Position numbers and translations under genes: made by a program. A DNA stretch of 64,000 nucleotides from Larkinella arboricola (GTDB lineage: Bacteria > Bacteroidota > Bacteroidia > Cytophagales > Spirosomataceae): the NCBI RefSeq assembly GCF_003259745.1, contig NZ_QLMC01000002.1:124001-188000 (forward strand), written 5' to 3'. Below are positions 27,014 through 35,299 of this stretch, piece after piece (position 1 is the first letter of the stretch; every line of letters starts with the position of its first letter). The notes beneath the pieces were generated by a model. It did not search any database and was not told the origin of the DNA. It was given only the letters and a program-made list of their open reading frames with translations.

Positions 27014-28552
27014 TTATTGCCAGATAATTTCGATTACTTCTTTCTTTAAATCGACCGTCGTGCGCTTTTCGTCGTGGTTTCGACGCAGGACTAGCGCGCC
27101 ATTCTGAACCCGCATGGCTTCCTGCTGCAACACCCGAAATTCGTCTTTCTTGTGAAAAACCGATACCGAGGCATCGGCATACTCGGCCAAGGGTAAGGAG
27201 TAGGTCTTGCCGGAAACTTTAATGGACCGAGCCGTTGAAGCCGTCGACTGACCTTTCGCCATTGCCAGCGCCCGCGAAGCCTGAGGCACACCGTAGCCGA
27301 TGTAATTATTACCGTACGGATACAGATGCGAGGATTTTTCGATGATGCTGATTAGCTCTTTGTTGGTCAGATTCGGATTCGCCTGCATCAGACAGGCCGC
27401 AAAACCGGTGATTACGGGCGCAGAAAGCGACGTGCCATACAACGAGAAGCAGGAGACATTGGGCTTCAGGTAGGGCAAAAATTCGGGGCCAATGCTGCTG
27501 TAACCAATGCGGTTCCAGATTTTATGGTTGGTAGCGCCAACGGCCAGCACGCCCTGCGCGTCGGCGGGGGTGGAGATGATGCGCCACGAACGGTCGTCAC
27601 CCTCATTACCGGCCGACACAATCACCAGAATGCCTTTTTTATCGGCGGCCAGTTGCGCGGCTTTGCTGATCAGGCTCGTGTGGCCGTCCATCTGGCTGGG
27701 CTGGTAGTTTTCTTTCGGGTTCGTAAAGCCTTTGGCGTAACCGAGTGAGGTGTTGATGATGCGCACGCCCAGACTATCCAGCCACTCCATCGCAGCCACC
27801 CAGTTGTCTTCTTCGCCCCGGAATTCGCGGGCACCGTGGTCGGTGCGGGCCAGGTAAAAGGTCGCTTCGGTTGCCAGACCGTACTGAATATTTTCGTTTG
27901 GATCGTGGCCCGCAATAGCTGCCATTACTTCGGTACCGTGGAAGTCGGAGAGGGTTTCGAGCGAACCAAAAAAAGCGTCGCGTGCCCGACCCGGATTGAC
28001 ATAATCCCGAATGGCTTTAATTCCGTTGCGCTGAAAAATATGCTTCAGAGCGCTGGCTGAATCGGCCCCGAAATAACCGGCATCAATGACGCCGATGGTT
28101 ACATTTTTGGCCGAGATACCCGCTCGACCGAAAACATCTGCCTGAATCTGCGACATGACCGGCGCCATCAGGGTTTTGGTTACATCGTGGTCGATGCTGT
28201 TAATGACAATATTTTGATCAAGCGGAACCAGTTCTTTCACAAACGGTAAGGCTTTGACCTGCTGCATTTGCGCGGGTGTCAGTTGGGCCGAGACGGCATT
28301 GAGCCAGCGCGACTGGTGCAAAGGACGAATGCCTTCCGTCGCCAGGGCTTGCAGGTAAGCCGGATTGAGGGGCAGGTCGGTTTCGTCAATGGAGAGGCCC
28401 AGCGACTGTCGATTGGCAAGGGTGCGGAGAGAAAGGGAGGGTTGACCGGCAGACGGCTTGTCCTTCAGCGTGATCCAGTACTTGGATTGGGCGTTTGCGG
28501 TACCGGCCCAGCCGATTATTATCCCAAAAAGAAGCAAAACAATTTTTTTCAT
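27014..28552 (-). CDS. Secreted S8 family serine peptidase (subtilase)
   Basis: 512 residues. Signal peptide MKKIVLLLFGIIIGWAGTANA. The catalytic triad is visible in order: Asp in TIGVIDAGYFG, His in DFHGTEVMAAIAGHDP, Ser in YGTSLSAPVITGFAACLMQ, with the oxyanion Asn in VIVSAGNEGDD. Residues about 435-512 form a beta-rich C-terminal tail without a recognised sorting domain; it ends with VIEIIWQ. The N-terminal 30-130 resembles an inhibitor-like propeptide (AYLQALATEGI, QVKALPFVKELVP). The start at 28552 is chosen because the longer frame adds nine residues before the signal peptide. Secretion to periplasm or beyond is inferred. Confidence 0.92.
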   Translation of the reverse strand: MKKIVLLLFGIIIGWAGTANAQSKYWITLKDKPSAGQPSLSLRTLANRQSLGLSIDETDLPLNPAYLQALATEGIRPLHQSRWLNAVSAQLTPAQMQQVKALPFVKELVPLDQNIVINSIDHDVTKTLMAPVMSQIQADVFGRAGISAKNVTIGVIDAGYFGADSASALKHIFQRNGIKAIRDYVNPGRARDAFFGSLETLSDFHGTEVMAAIAGHDPNENIQYGLATEATFYLARTDHGAREFRGEEDNWVAAMEWLDSLGVRIINTSLGYAKGFTNPKENYQPSQMDGHTSLISKAAQLAADKKGILVIVSAGNEGDDRSWRIISTPADAQGVLAVGATNHKIWNRIGYSSIGPEFLPYLKPNVSCFSLYGTSLSAPVITGFAACLMQANPNLTNKELISIIEKSSHLYPYGNNYIGYGVPQASRALAMAKGQSTASTARSIKVSGKTYSLPLAEYADASVSVFHKKDEFRVLQQEAMRVQNGALVLRRNHDEKRTTVDLKKEVIEIIWQ

Positions 28553-28632
28553 TGAAACGAAAGCGTCAATTTTAGGCATTAAAGTACTAAATGATCGTCA
28601 GATTACCGCACGGCTTTTGAAATAGTAACCCT

Positions 28633-29931
28633 ATGAAGTATACGTCCATTAGCAACGAATTGTTTATCCGAAACCGCCGGCGACTGGCGGAATTACTGAA
28701 GCCCAAATCGGTGGTGGTGCTGCATGCCAACGATAGTATGCCGACGAATGCCGACGGCACAATGGGATTCCGGCAGAACAACGACCTTTTCTACCTGTCT
28801 GGCGTCGATCAGGAGGAAACCATTCTGGTGCTTTTTCCTGATCATCCGGACGAACGGTTTCGGGAAGTCCTGTTTCTGCGCGAAACCAGCGAACTGATTG
28901 AAATCTGGGAGGGCCATAAACTCACCAAAGAAGAAGCCGAACAAACGTCGGGCATTTCCCGGAAAACGATTTTCTGGACCCACGAGTTCGAGCGGATTTT
29001 TATTCAGATGGTGTTTGAAGCAGAACATATTTATCTGAATACCAACGAACACACCCGCAATTCGTCGGAGGTTGAAACGCGCGACGTTCGCAACATCCGG
29101 CAGTTTAAGGAGAAGTACCCGCTGCACCGCTACGAACGGCTGGCGCCCCTGATGCACTACCTGCGCGCCATCAAACAACCGGAAGAAGTGACGCTGCTGA
29201 AGGAAGCCATCCGGATTACGGAAGACGGTTTTCGGCGGTTGCTGGGCTTTATCAAACCGGGCGTTTGGGAGTACGAAATTGAAGCCGAATTGCTGCATGA
29301 ATTTGTCCGGCAGCGGTCGCGCGGGTTTGCCTACGAACCCATCATTGCCACAGGAGCCAACGCCTGCGTGCTACACTACCTTCAGAACAACCAGCAATGC
29401 CAGGATGGACAGGTGATTCTGCTGGATGTAGCAGCCGAATACGGTAATTACAACGCCGACCTGACCCGCAGTCTGCCCGTGAGCGGACGGTTTACGGAGC
29501 GGCAGAAAGCCGTGTACCAGGCCGTCCTGAACGTTATGAAAGAGGCAAAAAAGATGCTGGTGCCGGGCAACCTGTGGGATGAGTACCACAAGGAAGTGGG
29601 GAAGATTATGGAATCCGAACTGATCGGCCTGGGCCTGCTCGACCGCAACGAAGTAGCAAAACAGGACCCCGATGCCCCCTTGTACCGGAAGTATTTCATG
29701 CACGGCACCTCGCACTTCCTGGGGCTGGATGTGCACGATGTTGGAAACAAATACCGGAAATTTGAACCAGGCATGGTTTTTACGTGCGAACCGGGAATCT
29801 ATATACGCCAGGAGGGACTGGGCATCCGGCTCGAAAACAACATCCTGATTACGGAAGACGGCAACATCGATCTCATGGCTTCCATTCCGGTGGAAATCGA
29901 AGAAATCGAGGACCTGATGAATAAACAATAG
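28633..29931 (+). CDS. pepP: Xaa-Pro aminopeptidase (aminopeptidase P)
   Basis: 432 residues. N-terminal creatinase-like domain about 5-135 (MGFRQNNDLFYLSGVDQEET) and a pita-bread M24 domain from about 170. Metal ligands: Asp residues in LLDVAAEYGNYNADLTRS, His in MHGTSHFLGLDVHDVG, Glu in FTCEPGIYI and Glu in GIRLENNILI. It removes N-terminal residues next to proline from peptides in the cytoplasm. The ATG at 28633 fits the family start. It is divergent from the S8 protease (80 bp between starts) and ends at a 28-bp hairpin shared with the TetR gene. Confidence 0.95.
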   Translation: MKYTSISNELFIRNRRRLAELLKPKSVVVLHANDSMPTNADGTMGFRQNNDLFYLSGVDQEETILVLFPDHPDERFREVLFLRETSELIEIWEGHKLTKEEAEQTSGISRKTIFWTHEFERIFIQMVFEAEHIYLNTNEHTRNSSEVETRDVRNIRQFKEKYPLHRYERLAPLMHYLRAIKQPEEVTLLKEAIRITEDGFRRLLGFIKPGVWEYEIEAELLHEFVRQRSRGFAYEPIIATGANACVLHYLQNNQQCQDGQVILLDVAAEYGNYNADLTRSLPVSGRFTERQKAVYQAVLNVMKEAKKMLVPGNLWDEYHKEVGKIMESELIGLGLLDRNEVAKQDPDAPLYRKYFMHGTSHFLGLDVHDVGNKYRKFEPGMVFTCEPGIYIRQEGLGIRLENNILITEDGNIDLMASIPVEIEEIEDLMNKQ

Positions 29932-29934
29932 TAT

Positions 29935-30003
29935 TTTTGATTGTCGAAGATAAGCGGTTGAATGGTCTGGGTAAGTTCAATCGTTTATCTTCGACAATCA
30001 AAA
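29935..30003. terminator. Bidirectional terminator, 28-bp stem
   Basis: 29935-29962 pairs with 29976-30003 with two G-T wobbles and a 13-nt loop; TTTT begins and AAAA ends the element. It separates the convergent pepP and TetR genes. Confidence 0.85.
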
Positions 30004-30010
30004 CAGAATG

Positions 30011-30613
30011 TTACTGCAATGAATTGTAAATGCGGCCAATGGCGTGTTCAATTCGTTTCCAACTTTCTTCGGATTGTAAGTTGAGGTCCATGAATTGTTT
30101 CTGACTGGGTGCAATCAAAAGGAGCATGGCAATACCGGAAGTCAGGAGGGCAGTAACGGCGTTAAGGTCTTCCTGATCAGACTGGAAGAATTTATCGAGG
30201 ACCTTTTGGTACGATTCGTTGCGACTGAGCACCAATTGCTGGCTTAATGCTGAACTGGGGCTACTAATTTCCCATTTCAGCATCTCCTGGGCGGGTGGGT
30301 GGTTCTTCAATTGGCGAAGCAGACCCTTCAGGTAATCAATCCGGATCTGACAGGGGCTCGGTGCTGCCTCTGTATTCGTGTCCAGAAACTGCTTATTATA
30401 ATCAGTCAGGAAATTGCCCTCCGTCAAAAACTGTTGCAGAAGACCTTCCCAACCGCCAAAATACCGGTAAATAAGCACTTTGTTGACGCCCGCTTTTTCA
30501 GCTACTGCGTTAATCCCAACCCGGTTGACTCCTCGTTCTGAAATTACCTCACCGACGGCCTGAAGTAAACGTGCCATCGTCTGCGTACGATTTCTTTTCC
30601 GTACTTCTGTCAT
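30011..30613 (-). CDS. TetR/AcrR family transcriptional regulator
   Basis: 200 residues. N-terminal helix-turn-helix about 10-57 (LLQAVGEVISERGVNRVGIN, AEKAGVNKVLIYRYFGGWEG) is typical TetR; the rest is a helical ligand domain that ends with MDLNLQSEESWKRIEHAIGR. TetR proteins are usually repressors of a neighbouring gene, but the only gene upstream on the same strand is the small one at 30895-31326, and no transporter or enzyme is adjacent, so the target is unclear. Confidence 0.92.
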   Translation of the reverse strand: MTEVRKRNRTQTMARLLQAVGEVISERGVNRVGINAVAEKAGVNKVLIYRYFGGWEGLLQQFLTEGNFLTDYNKQFLDTNTEAAPSPCQIRIDYLKGLLRQLKNHPPAQEMLKWEISSPSSALSQQLVLSRNESYQKVLDKFFQSDQEDLNAVTALLTSGIAMLLLIAPSQKQFMDLNLQSEESWKRIEHAIGRIYNSLQ

Positions 30614-30894
30614 TCGTCTGTTCGTAAACCGTATACCGGCGGTAAAGCCCGTTAACAGTTCATTTTGGGTAGTTTATGTGTCTAAAGCTGGACAAATGTA
30701 GGCATATATTCGTGAAAAAATCGCCAGTAAATAAGAAACAGTTTACAATAAGTTAAAAAAAAATAGCAAGTGGTAACATATGAAACCTTACTAATTCCGT
30801 ATCCCGGTTGTCTTATAAATGGAATTGGTCGTTTCAGCACTCCCCTGGCAGAAGGAATGCCAAAACGACCAATCCGTCATTTTTTGCAGGCGGT
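30614..30894. other. Gene-free interval with an inverted repeat
   Basis: 281 bp. ATTGGTCGTTT (30824-30834) pairs with AAACGACCAAT (30863-30873), with GG/CC outside and a nested TGGCA/TGCCA hairpin inside; six T residues (30879-30884) follow on the plus strand. It may be the terminator-like end of the minus-strand gene at 30895 or of an unrecognised plus transcript. The rest, near 30660-30780, is AT-rich and probably holds the TetR promoter. Confidence 0.4.
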
Positions 30895-31326
30895 TTACCG
30901 TTCGGGAAAAAGAGAAAGTTGTCTGGCCAGATCCCTGATGGCTTCGCGTAGTTGAAAACGGGTTAGGGTCACATTCAGTTGCAACGGAAAATCGGGATAC
31001 GGATGCCAGGTCGGTGTCAGGGAATGATCCAGTTGAATTTGCAGATGGTAATTTCCGTTCGGGAGCGAGGAGGCTTCCATATTCAGACCCGGTTCGGCAA
31101 ACGAAACCGTTACGTGGTTGCTGGCGCGGTTCCAGAGCTGTTTCAGGTTATTGATCAACTGCCGGATTTCATAGGTTTGCAGCGGAGCCGAACGTTTGCA
31201 GCGTTCGTGCTGGCGTTCGGTCGACAGCTCGCACAGGAGACTGTTGCGTTCCCGCCAGTTGGTGGCCTTGAGGCCGTATCCTTTGATGAGGAGTTCGAAT
31301 GAGCCGGTTGTACTGTTGAGTTTCAT
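30895..31326 (-). CDS. Small protein, possibly WapI-like immunity family
   Basis: 143 residues, no signal peptide or TM segment. N-terminus GSFELLIKGYGLKATNWRE followed by CELSTERQHERCKRSAPLQT, then FAEPGLNMEASS and LQIQLDHSLTPTWHP. The layout (FEL-I-GY start, a central EP-L block and a ligand-like LTPTW block) resembles the WapI-type immunity proteins that neutralise contact-dependent toxins. I could not test this by search and no toxin gene is adjacent, so it may be an orphan antidote or an unrelated protein. The ATG at 31326 is the only reasonable start. Confidence 0.55.
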   Translation of the reverse strand: MKLNSTTGSFELLIKGYGLKATNWRERNSLLCELSTERQHERCKRSAPLQTYEIRQLINNLKQLWNRASNHVTVSFAEPGLNMEASSLPNGNYHLQIQLDHSLTPTWHPYPDFPLQLNVTLTRFQLREAIRDLARQLSLFPER

Positions 31327-31482
31327 AACGTTGCGGGAGGGTTGAGTTGAGAGATAACTAGCTGCTTAATAACCAAATATAGGATTTAGCCTGGAGAAGT
31401 CCTAGCTGTTATGGGAAATCTTTAGCAAATGACCCGCCCACAATCTTTTTTTTATTTTCTAGCGCGACGTGACCCGGCTGTC

Positions 31483-31490
31483 TATCTTTG
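31483..31490 (+). promoter_or_regulatory. Candidate -7 box for carboxynorspermidine dehydrogenase gene
   Basis: TATCTTTG, a full match to TAnnTTTG, 84 bp before the ATG at 31575, in an AT-rich stretch. No exact TTTG at -33 (ATTTTC is nearest). Confidence 0.5.
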
Positions 31491-31574
31491 CGCGAATTTG
31501 TTTAACCTCTCTTGCCATTATTCAGTTGTGTTATCAGACTGATGAATGGCAACCTTAAATCGCGAACATACGCA

Positions 31575-32783
31575 ATGGCTAAAGTGCTAATTATTGGTGC
31601 CGGTGGAGTCGGCAGTGTCGTAGCGCACAAATGCGCGATGAATGCAGACACCTTTACGGAGATTATGCTGGCGAGCCGGACGGTTTCCAAATGCGAAAAG
31701 ATTGCCGCCGAAATCCGGGATATGCACGGTGTGGAAATCAAAACGGCGCAGGTCGATGCCGACATTGTGGCCGAACTGGTGATCCTGATCAAGCAATTCA
31801 AGCCCGAACTGGTGATCAACGTTGCCCTGCCGTACCAGGATTTGACCATCATGGAGGCTTGTCTGGAAACCAAAGTCCACTACCTCGACACGGCCAACTA
31901 CGAACCCAAGGATGTGGCCAAATTCGAGTATAGCTGGCAATGGGCGTATCAGGAACGGTTTAAGGAAGCCGGTCTGATGGCCCTGCTCGGCTGCGGTTTC
32001 GACCCCGGCGCCACGCAGGTTTTTACGGCCTATGCCGCCAAGCATCACTTTGACGAGATGCATTACCTGGACATTGTTGACTGCAACGCCGGGAATCACG
32101 GCAAGGCATTTGCCACCAACTTCAATCCCGAAATCAACATCCGCGAGATAACCCAGCCCGGACGGTATTGGGAAAACGGCGAATGGGTCGAGATTGAACC
32201 CATGTCGATTCATAAACCGATTGAATACCCCGGTATTGGCCCGAAAGAATCGTACGTGCTTTACCATGAAGAACTGGAATCACTGGTCAAACACTTCCCG
32301 ACCCTGAAGCGGGCGCGGTTCTGGATGACCTTCGGGCAGCAGTACATTACCCATTTGCAGGTGCTGGAAAATGTCGGCATGACCAGCATCAAACCCATTA
32401 AATTTCAGGGTACCGAAATTGTGCCGCTGGAGTTTCTGAAAGCCGTATTGCCCGCGCCCGACACGCTCGGCGAAAACTACACCGGCCAGACCTCCATTGG
32501 CTGCCAGATTAAGGGGATTAAGGACGGACAGGAAAAAACGTACTTCATCTGGAATAACTGCGACCACGCCGAAACCTACAAGGAGGTTCGCGGACAGGCC
32601 GTTAGCTACACCACAGGCGTTCCGGCCATGATCGGTGCCATGCTGATGCTGAAAGGCGTCTGGATGCAGCCCGGTGTCTGGAACTGCGAACAACTGGACC
32701 CCGACCCGTTCATCGAACAAATGAATAAGCAGGGCCTCCCGGTTCAGGATCAGGTCAACCAGCCTTTAACAGTTGAGAATTAA
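31575..32783 (+). CDS. Carboxynorspermidine dehydrogenase (saccharopine-dehydrogenase family)
   Basis: 402 residues. Rossmann motif VLIIGAGGVGSVVAHKCAMN (residues 4-23), then QVDADIVAELVILIKQFKPE, YLDTANYEP, LLGCGFDPGATQVFTAYAAK, DCNAGNHGKAFATNFNPEIN. These are hallmarks of the CASDH branch, which condenses aspartate semialdehyde with diaminopropane or putrescine using NADPH, giving carboxynorspermidine or carboxyspermidine. The presence of nspC 2.5 kb downstream, the next step, supports this over a lysine-pathway role. The ATG at 31575 is chosen; ATG 31542 and TTG 31512 would add residues with no family match. Confidence 0.87.
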   Translation: MAKVLIIGAGGVGSVVAHKCAMNADTFTEIMLASRTVSKCEKIAAEIRDMHGVEIKTAQVDADIVAELVILIKQFKPELVINVALPYQDLTIMEACLETKVHYLDTANYEPKDVAKFEYSWQWAYQERFKEAGLMALLGCGFDPGATQVFTAYAAKHHFDEMHYLDIVDCNAGNHGKAFATNFNPEINIREITQPGRYWENGEWVEIEPMSIHKPIEYPGIGPKESYVLYHEELESLVKHFPTLKRARFWMTFGQQYITHLQVLENVGMTSIKPIKFQGTEIVPLEFLKAVLPAPDTLGENYTGQTSIGCQIKGIKDGQEKTYFIWNNCDHAETYKEVRGQAVSYTTGVPAMIGAMLMLKGVWMQPGVWNCEQLDPDPFIEQMNKQGLPVQDQVNQPLTVEN

Positions 32784-32854
32784 GAGTTAAGAGTTAAGAG
32801 TTGTGCTGCGGTAGCCAACTCTTAACTCTTAATTAATAACTCCTAACTCCTCAA
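32773..32854. repeat. Gene-end inverted repeat, GAGTTAA family (second copy)
   Basis: Left arm 32773-32802 is made of AATTAAGAGTTAAGAGTTAA-type words, right arm 32816-32854 of the complement. It spans the gap between the stops of the convergent dehydrogenase and glucoamylase-family genes and overlaps both ends slightly. Same word composition as 6498-6584. Confidence 0.7.
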
Positions 32855-34237
32855 CCAGCCTCCCCGGAATCCGGCGCGCAGCAAGCCTTTACGAAGGATG
32901 GCGTTGTGCATCATGAGGTTCCAGATCAGGTTGGTGCGGTAATTTTCGGTCATGAGCAGGATGGGGCCACTGTCGATGCCCAGGTAGTCGTTGTCGAACC
33001 ACTGACCCGGGTAGGAGAGGTTAAAGGCATCCCTGAAACCGTAAGGACCGTAGAGTTTTTTGCCGTACCGGTGTTTCATCAGTTGAAGCGTCCGGATGCT
33101 TTCTTCCGGCGTAAACGGTATGGAGCCCCCGGCTGCGGTGGGAGCAATCGTGCCGTCGTCGACAACCTGCGTTGCTGCGGCCCCACGCGCACGGTATGAA
33201 TAGAAAGTCTGGCCGTTGATGACGGTATCCTTCGGGCCGTCGCAGGCGGTTAAACCCCACAGGTCGGCTTCGTACCCCTCGAATTTTCCCGGATTTTCCA
33301 TGCAGTAGGCCCGATTGGCGAGTGTTGCCCGGCGGCTGTTTTCAAAGTAATCAATGCCCTTCTGACGCATGTAGGCGTCCTGAATGCCCCGAAAATCAAT
33401 CCAGATGTGTGAATACTGATGCCCGAACAGCGGGTCGAAATTGACGTGCGGGAATCGCTGAAACTCGCGCCATTCGTACGTAGAAGTCCACTCGGTCCAG
33501 GCGTCGGAACTGACCGGATGAGTGGGCGACGCCAGAGCCAGAATGTACAGAATCATCGCTTCATTGTAGCCTTTCCAGTCGGATTGGATAAACCCGTTTT
33601 CGGGATGCCAGCCCATCGACACCAGCGGTTTGCGGACTTGCATCCACTGCCAGTCGACCCGGCGGTAAATCCGGTCGACGAGCGTTCGGATTTCTTTTTC
33701 CATCGCCGTATTCTGATTAAAATACGACTGGCTGCTCAGCATACCGGCCAGCAGTAAAGCCGTATCGATAGTCGATAATTCCACCTGTTTGTAGCGATGC
33801 CCGGTTTTCATGTCCAGAAAATGGTAGAAAAAACCGCGGTATCCCGTTGTGCCTTTCTCCTGTGCTGACTGCGGAGCAGAATTAAAAAACCGTAGTGTTT
33901 TTAAAGTCCGTTCAGCCGCTTGCTGACGGCTGATATACCCCCGTTCAACGCCTACCAGATAAGCCGTCAGGCCAAAACCAGTGGCGGCAATGCTCGCAAA
34001 AGAAGGGGTTGGGTGGCGGTCTGGAATCAGGCCGTGCGGGTTGTCGCCCAGTTCCCAGAAATAACGAAACGTATCGCGTTGCAGGGAGTCCAGGAACCGT
34101 TTCGAGTAGGAAATTCCGCGCAACTGGGCTTGTGCAGCTGGTTGAAAAGGAATGAACAGCAGCATAAATAGCCCCACTCGGAGCATAAAGCGGAATGAAA
34201 GGCCAGCGTGCCATTTTTTTAACCCATTGAAACGCAT
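32843..34237 (-). CDS. Glucoamylase-family (PF10091-type) exported protein
   Basis: 464 residues. N-terminal signal region (MLRVGLFMLLFIPFQPAAQA begins at residue 18; initiation there, at 34186, is possible). From about residue 45 the protein follows the glycoamylase-like (alpha/alpha)6 family: LQRDTFRYFWELGDNPHGLIPDR in the opening, YRGFFYHFLDM, STIDTALLLAGML, MGWHPENGFIQSDWKGYNEAM, FGHQYSHIWIDFRG and FDNDYLGIDSGPILLMTENY. Members are linked to beta-glucan or cyclic glucan processing; the real substrate is not shown. It is isolated between the dehydrogenase and tonB genes. Confidence 0.88.
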   Translation of the reverse strand: MRFNGLKKWHAGLSFRFMLRVGLFMLLFIPFQPAAQAQLRGISYSKRFLDSLQRDTFRYFWELGDNPHGLIPDRHPTPSFASIAATGFGLTAYLVGVERGYISRQQAAERTLKTLRFFNSAPQSAQEKGTTGYRGFFYHFLDMKTGHRYKQVELSTIDTALLLAGMLSSQSYFNQNTAMEKEIRTLVDRIYRRVDWQWMQVRKPLVSMGWHPENGFIQSDWKGYNEAMILYILALASPTHPVSSDAWTEWTSTYEWREFQRFPHVNFDPLFGHQYSHIWIDFRGIQDAYMRQKGIDYFENSRRATLANRAYCMENPGKFEGYEADLWGLTACDGPKDTVINGQTFYSYRARGAAATQVVDDGTIAPTAAGGSIPFTPEESIRTLQLMKHRYGKKLYGPYGFRDAFNLSYPGQWFDNDYLGIDSGPILLMTENYRTNLIWNLMMHNAILRKGLLRAGFRGGWLRS

Positions 34238-34329
34238 GATTACCTGATGGTTAAGCGGAGTCGTACCGAAAGATAAAGTTTAGATAACAAAATATATTAG
34301 CTGTATATTTTATATATAATTTATTTATA

Positions 34330-34337
34330 TATATTTG
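34330..34337 (+). promoter_or_regulatory. Candidate -7 box upstream of tonB
   Basis: TATATTTG within a very AT-rich stretch (34285-34350), 25 bp before the ATG. The spacing suits a short leader. Confidence 0.5.
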
Positions 34338-34362
34338 AATCAACTATTAAATCTTAACCGCT

Positions 34363-35184
34363 ATGACATCCGAACAGCTTCAGGTTGCGTCGCTTGACGA
34401 CATTGTGTTTGAAAACCGCAACAAATTGTACGGCGCATACGACCTGCGACGGTCTTATAACCGCATTACCAACCGGGCGCTGTGGTTGGGGATTGCCCTG
34501 TTTGTGGCCACTTTAGTCACGCCAACGCTCTATGACCGGCTGAAGCCAGAGAAAGCGCCGGAGCCGTATATGACGCCCGTGACACTGACGGATATTAAAA
34601 CACTACCGAAAGAAGAACCGCCCGTTGTGGTACCTCCTCCGAAACAACTTGCGCCAAAGGTTCCTACCATTCGCAGCTTACCGCCCGAAGTGGTAACGGA
34701 TGCGCCCGATGAGGTGACGGTTCCGACAGTCGATGATTTGAAAGACAGGGTAGCCAGCGACAAAACGGTGGAGGGTGATCCAAACGCGCTTGACGCCATC
34801 GAGGCTCCGGCAGAAACCGTTGGCCCCGCGCCAGTGGAGCAGGCACTCGAGGTGGAGCGCAAACCGGATGAAGTTTTCGTTACCGTCGAACAGCAGCCGC
34901 AGTTTCCGGGTGGCCCGAAGGCAATGGCTAATTTTCTGCAAAAAAACCTGAATTATCCGCCCGCAGCCGCCCGGACCAATATTTCCGGTCGGGTTTATCT
35001 GCAATTTGTCGTCAATACCGACGGCAGTATTGTCGATGTGTCGGTGGTAAAAGGAATTGGGTTTGGTTGCGATGAAGAAGCCCTTCGGGTAGTCCGGAAA
35101 ATGCCGCCCTGGCAACCGGGCAAGCAGGGAGGTCGCCCGGTGCGGGTTAAGTTTACGTTGCCGGTGGTGTTTACGCTGGAATAA
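34363..35184 (+). CDS. tonB: Energy transducer TonB
   Basis: 273 residues. Cytoplasmic head 1-36 (FENRNKLYGAYDLRRSYN is the usual Bacteroidota start), one TM helix about 38-57 (ALWLGIALFVATLVTPTLY), a Pro/Glu/Val-rich periplasmic spacer about 63-165 (KEEPPVVVPPPKQLAPKVP), and the TonB C-terminal domain about 185-273 (GGPKAMANFLQKNLNYP, GRVYLQFVVNTDGSIVDVSV, RVVRKMPPWQPGKQGG). It carries proton-motive energy from ExbBD to receptors such as the one at 6585-9131. exbBD are not adjacent. A strong terminator follows the stop by 21 bp. Confidence 0.95.
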   Translation: MTSEQLQVASLDDIVFENRNKLYGAYDLRRSYNRITNRALWLGIALFVATLVTPTLYDRLKPEKAPEPYMTPVTLTDIKTLPKEEPPVVVPPPKQLAPKVPTIRSLPPEVVTDAPDEVTVPTVDDLKDRVASDKTVEGDPNALDAIEAPAETVGPAPVEQALEVERKPDEVFVTVEQQPQFPGGPKAMANFLQKNLNYPPAAARTNISGRVYLQFVVNTDGSIVDVSVVKGIGFGCDEEALRVVRKMPPWQPGKQGGRPVRVKFTLPVVFTLE

Positions 35185-35204
35185 CGGACCCGATGGTTGG
35201 GTTA

Positions 35205-35236
35205 CCCCGCCGGTCTGGAACCGGCGGGGATTTTTT
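35205..35236 (+). terminator. Intrinsic terminator after tonB
   Basis: CCCCGCCGGT (35205-35214) pairs with ACCGGCGGGG (35220-35229) around a 5-nt loop, followed by six T. Textbook form. Confidence 0.93.
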
Positions 35237-35261
35237 GTGGTTAGCAAACGACGGTTTTCTC

Positions 35262-35269
35262 TACTTTTG
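35262..35269 (+). promoter_or_regulatory. Candidate -7 box for nspC
   Basis: TACTTTTG with TTTG at 35234-35237 (24-bp spacing), just after the tonB terminator and 30 bp before the nspC ATG. Both boxes fit the Bacteroidota consensus. Confidence 0.5.
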
Positions 35270-35299
35270 CGGTTTGAAAAACCAAGTTTGCACGATCTG

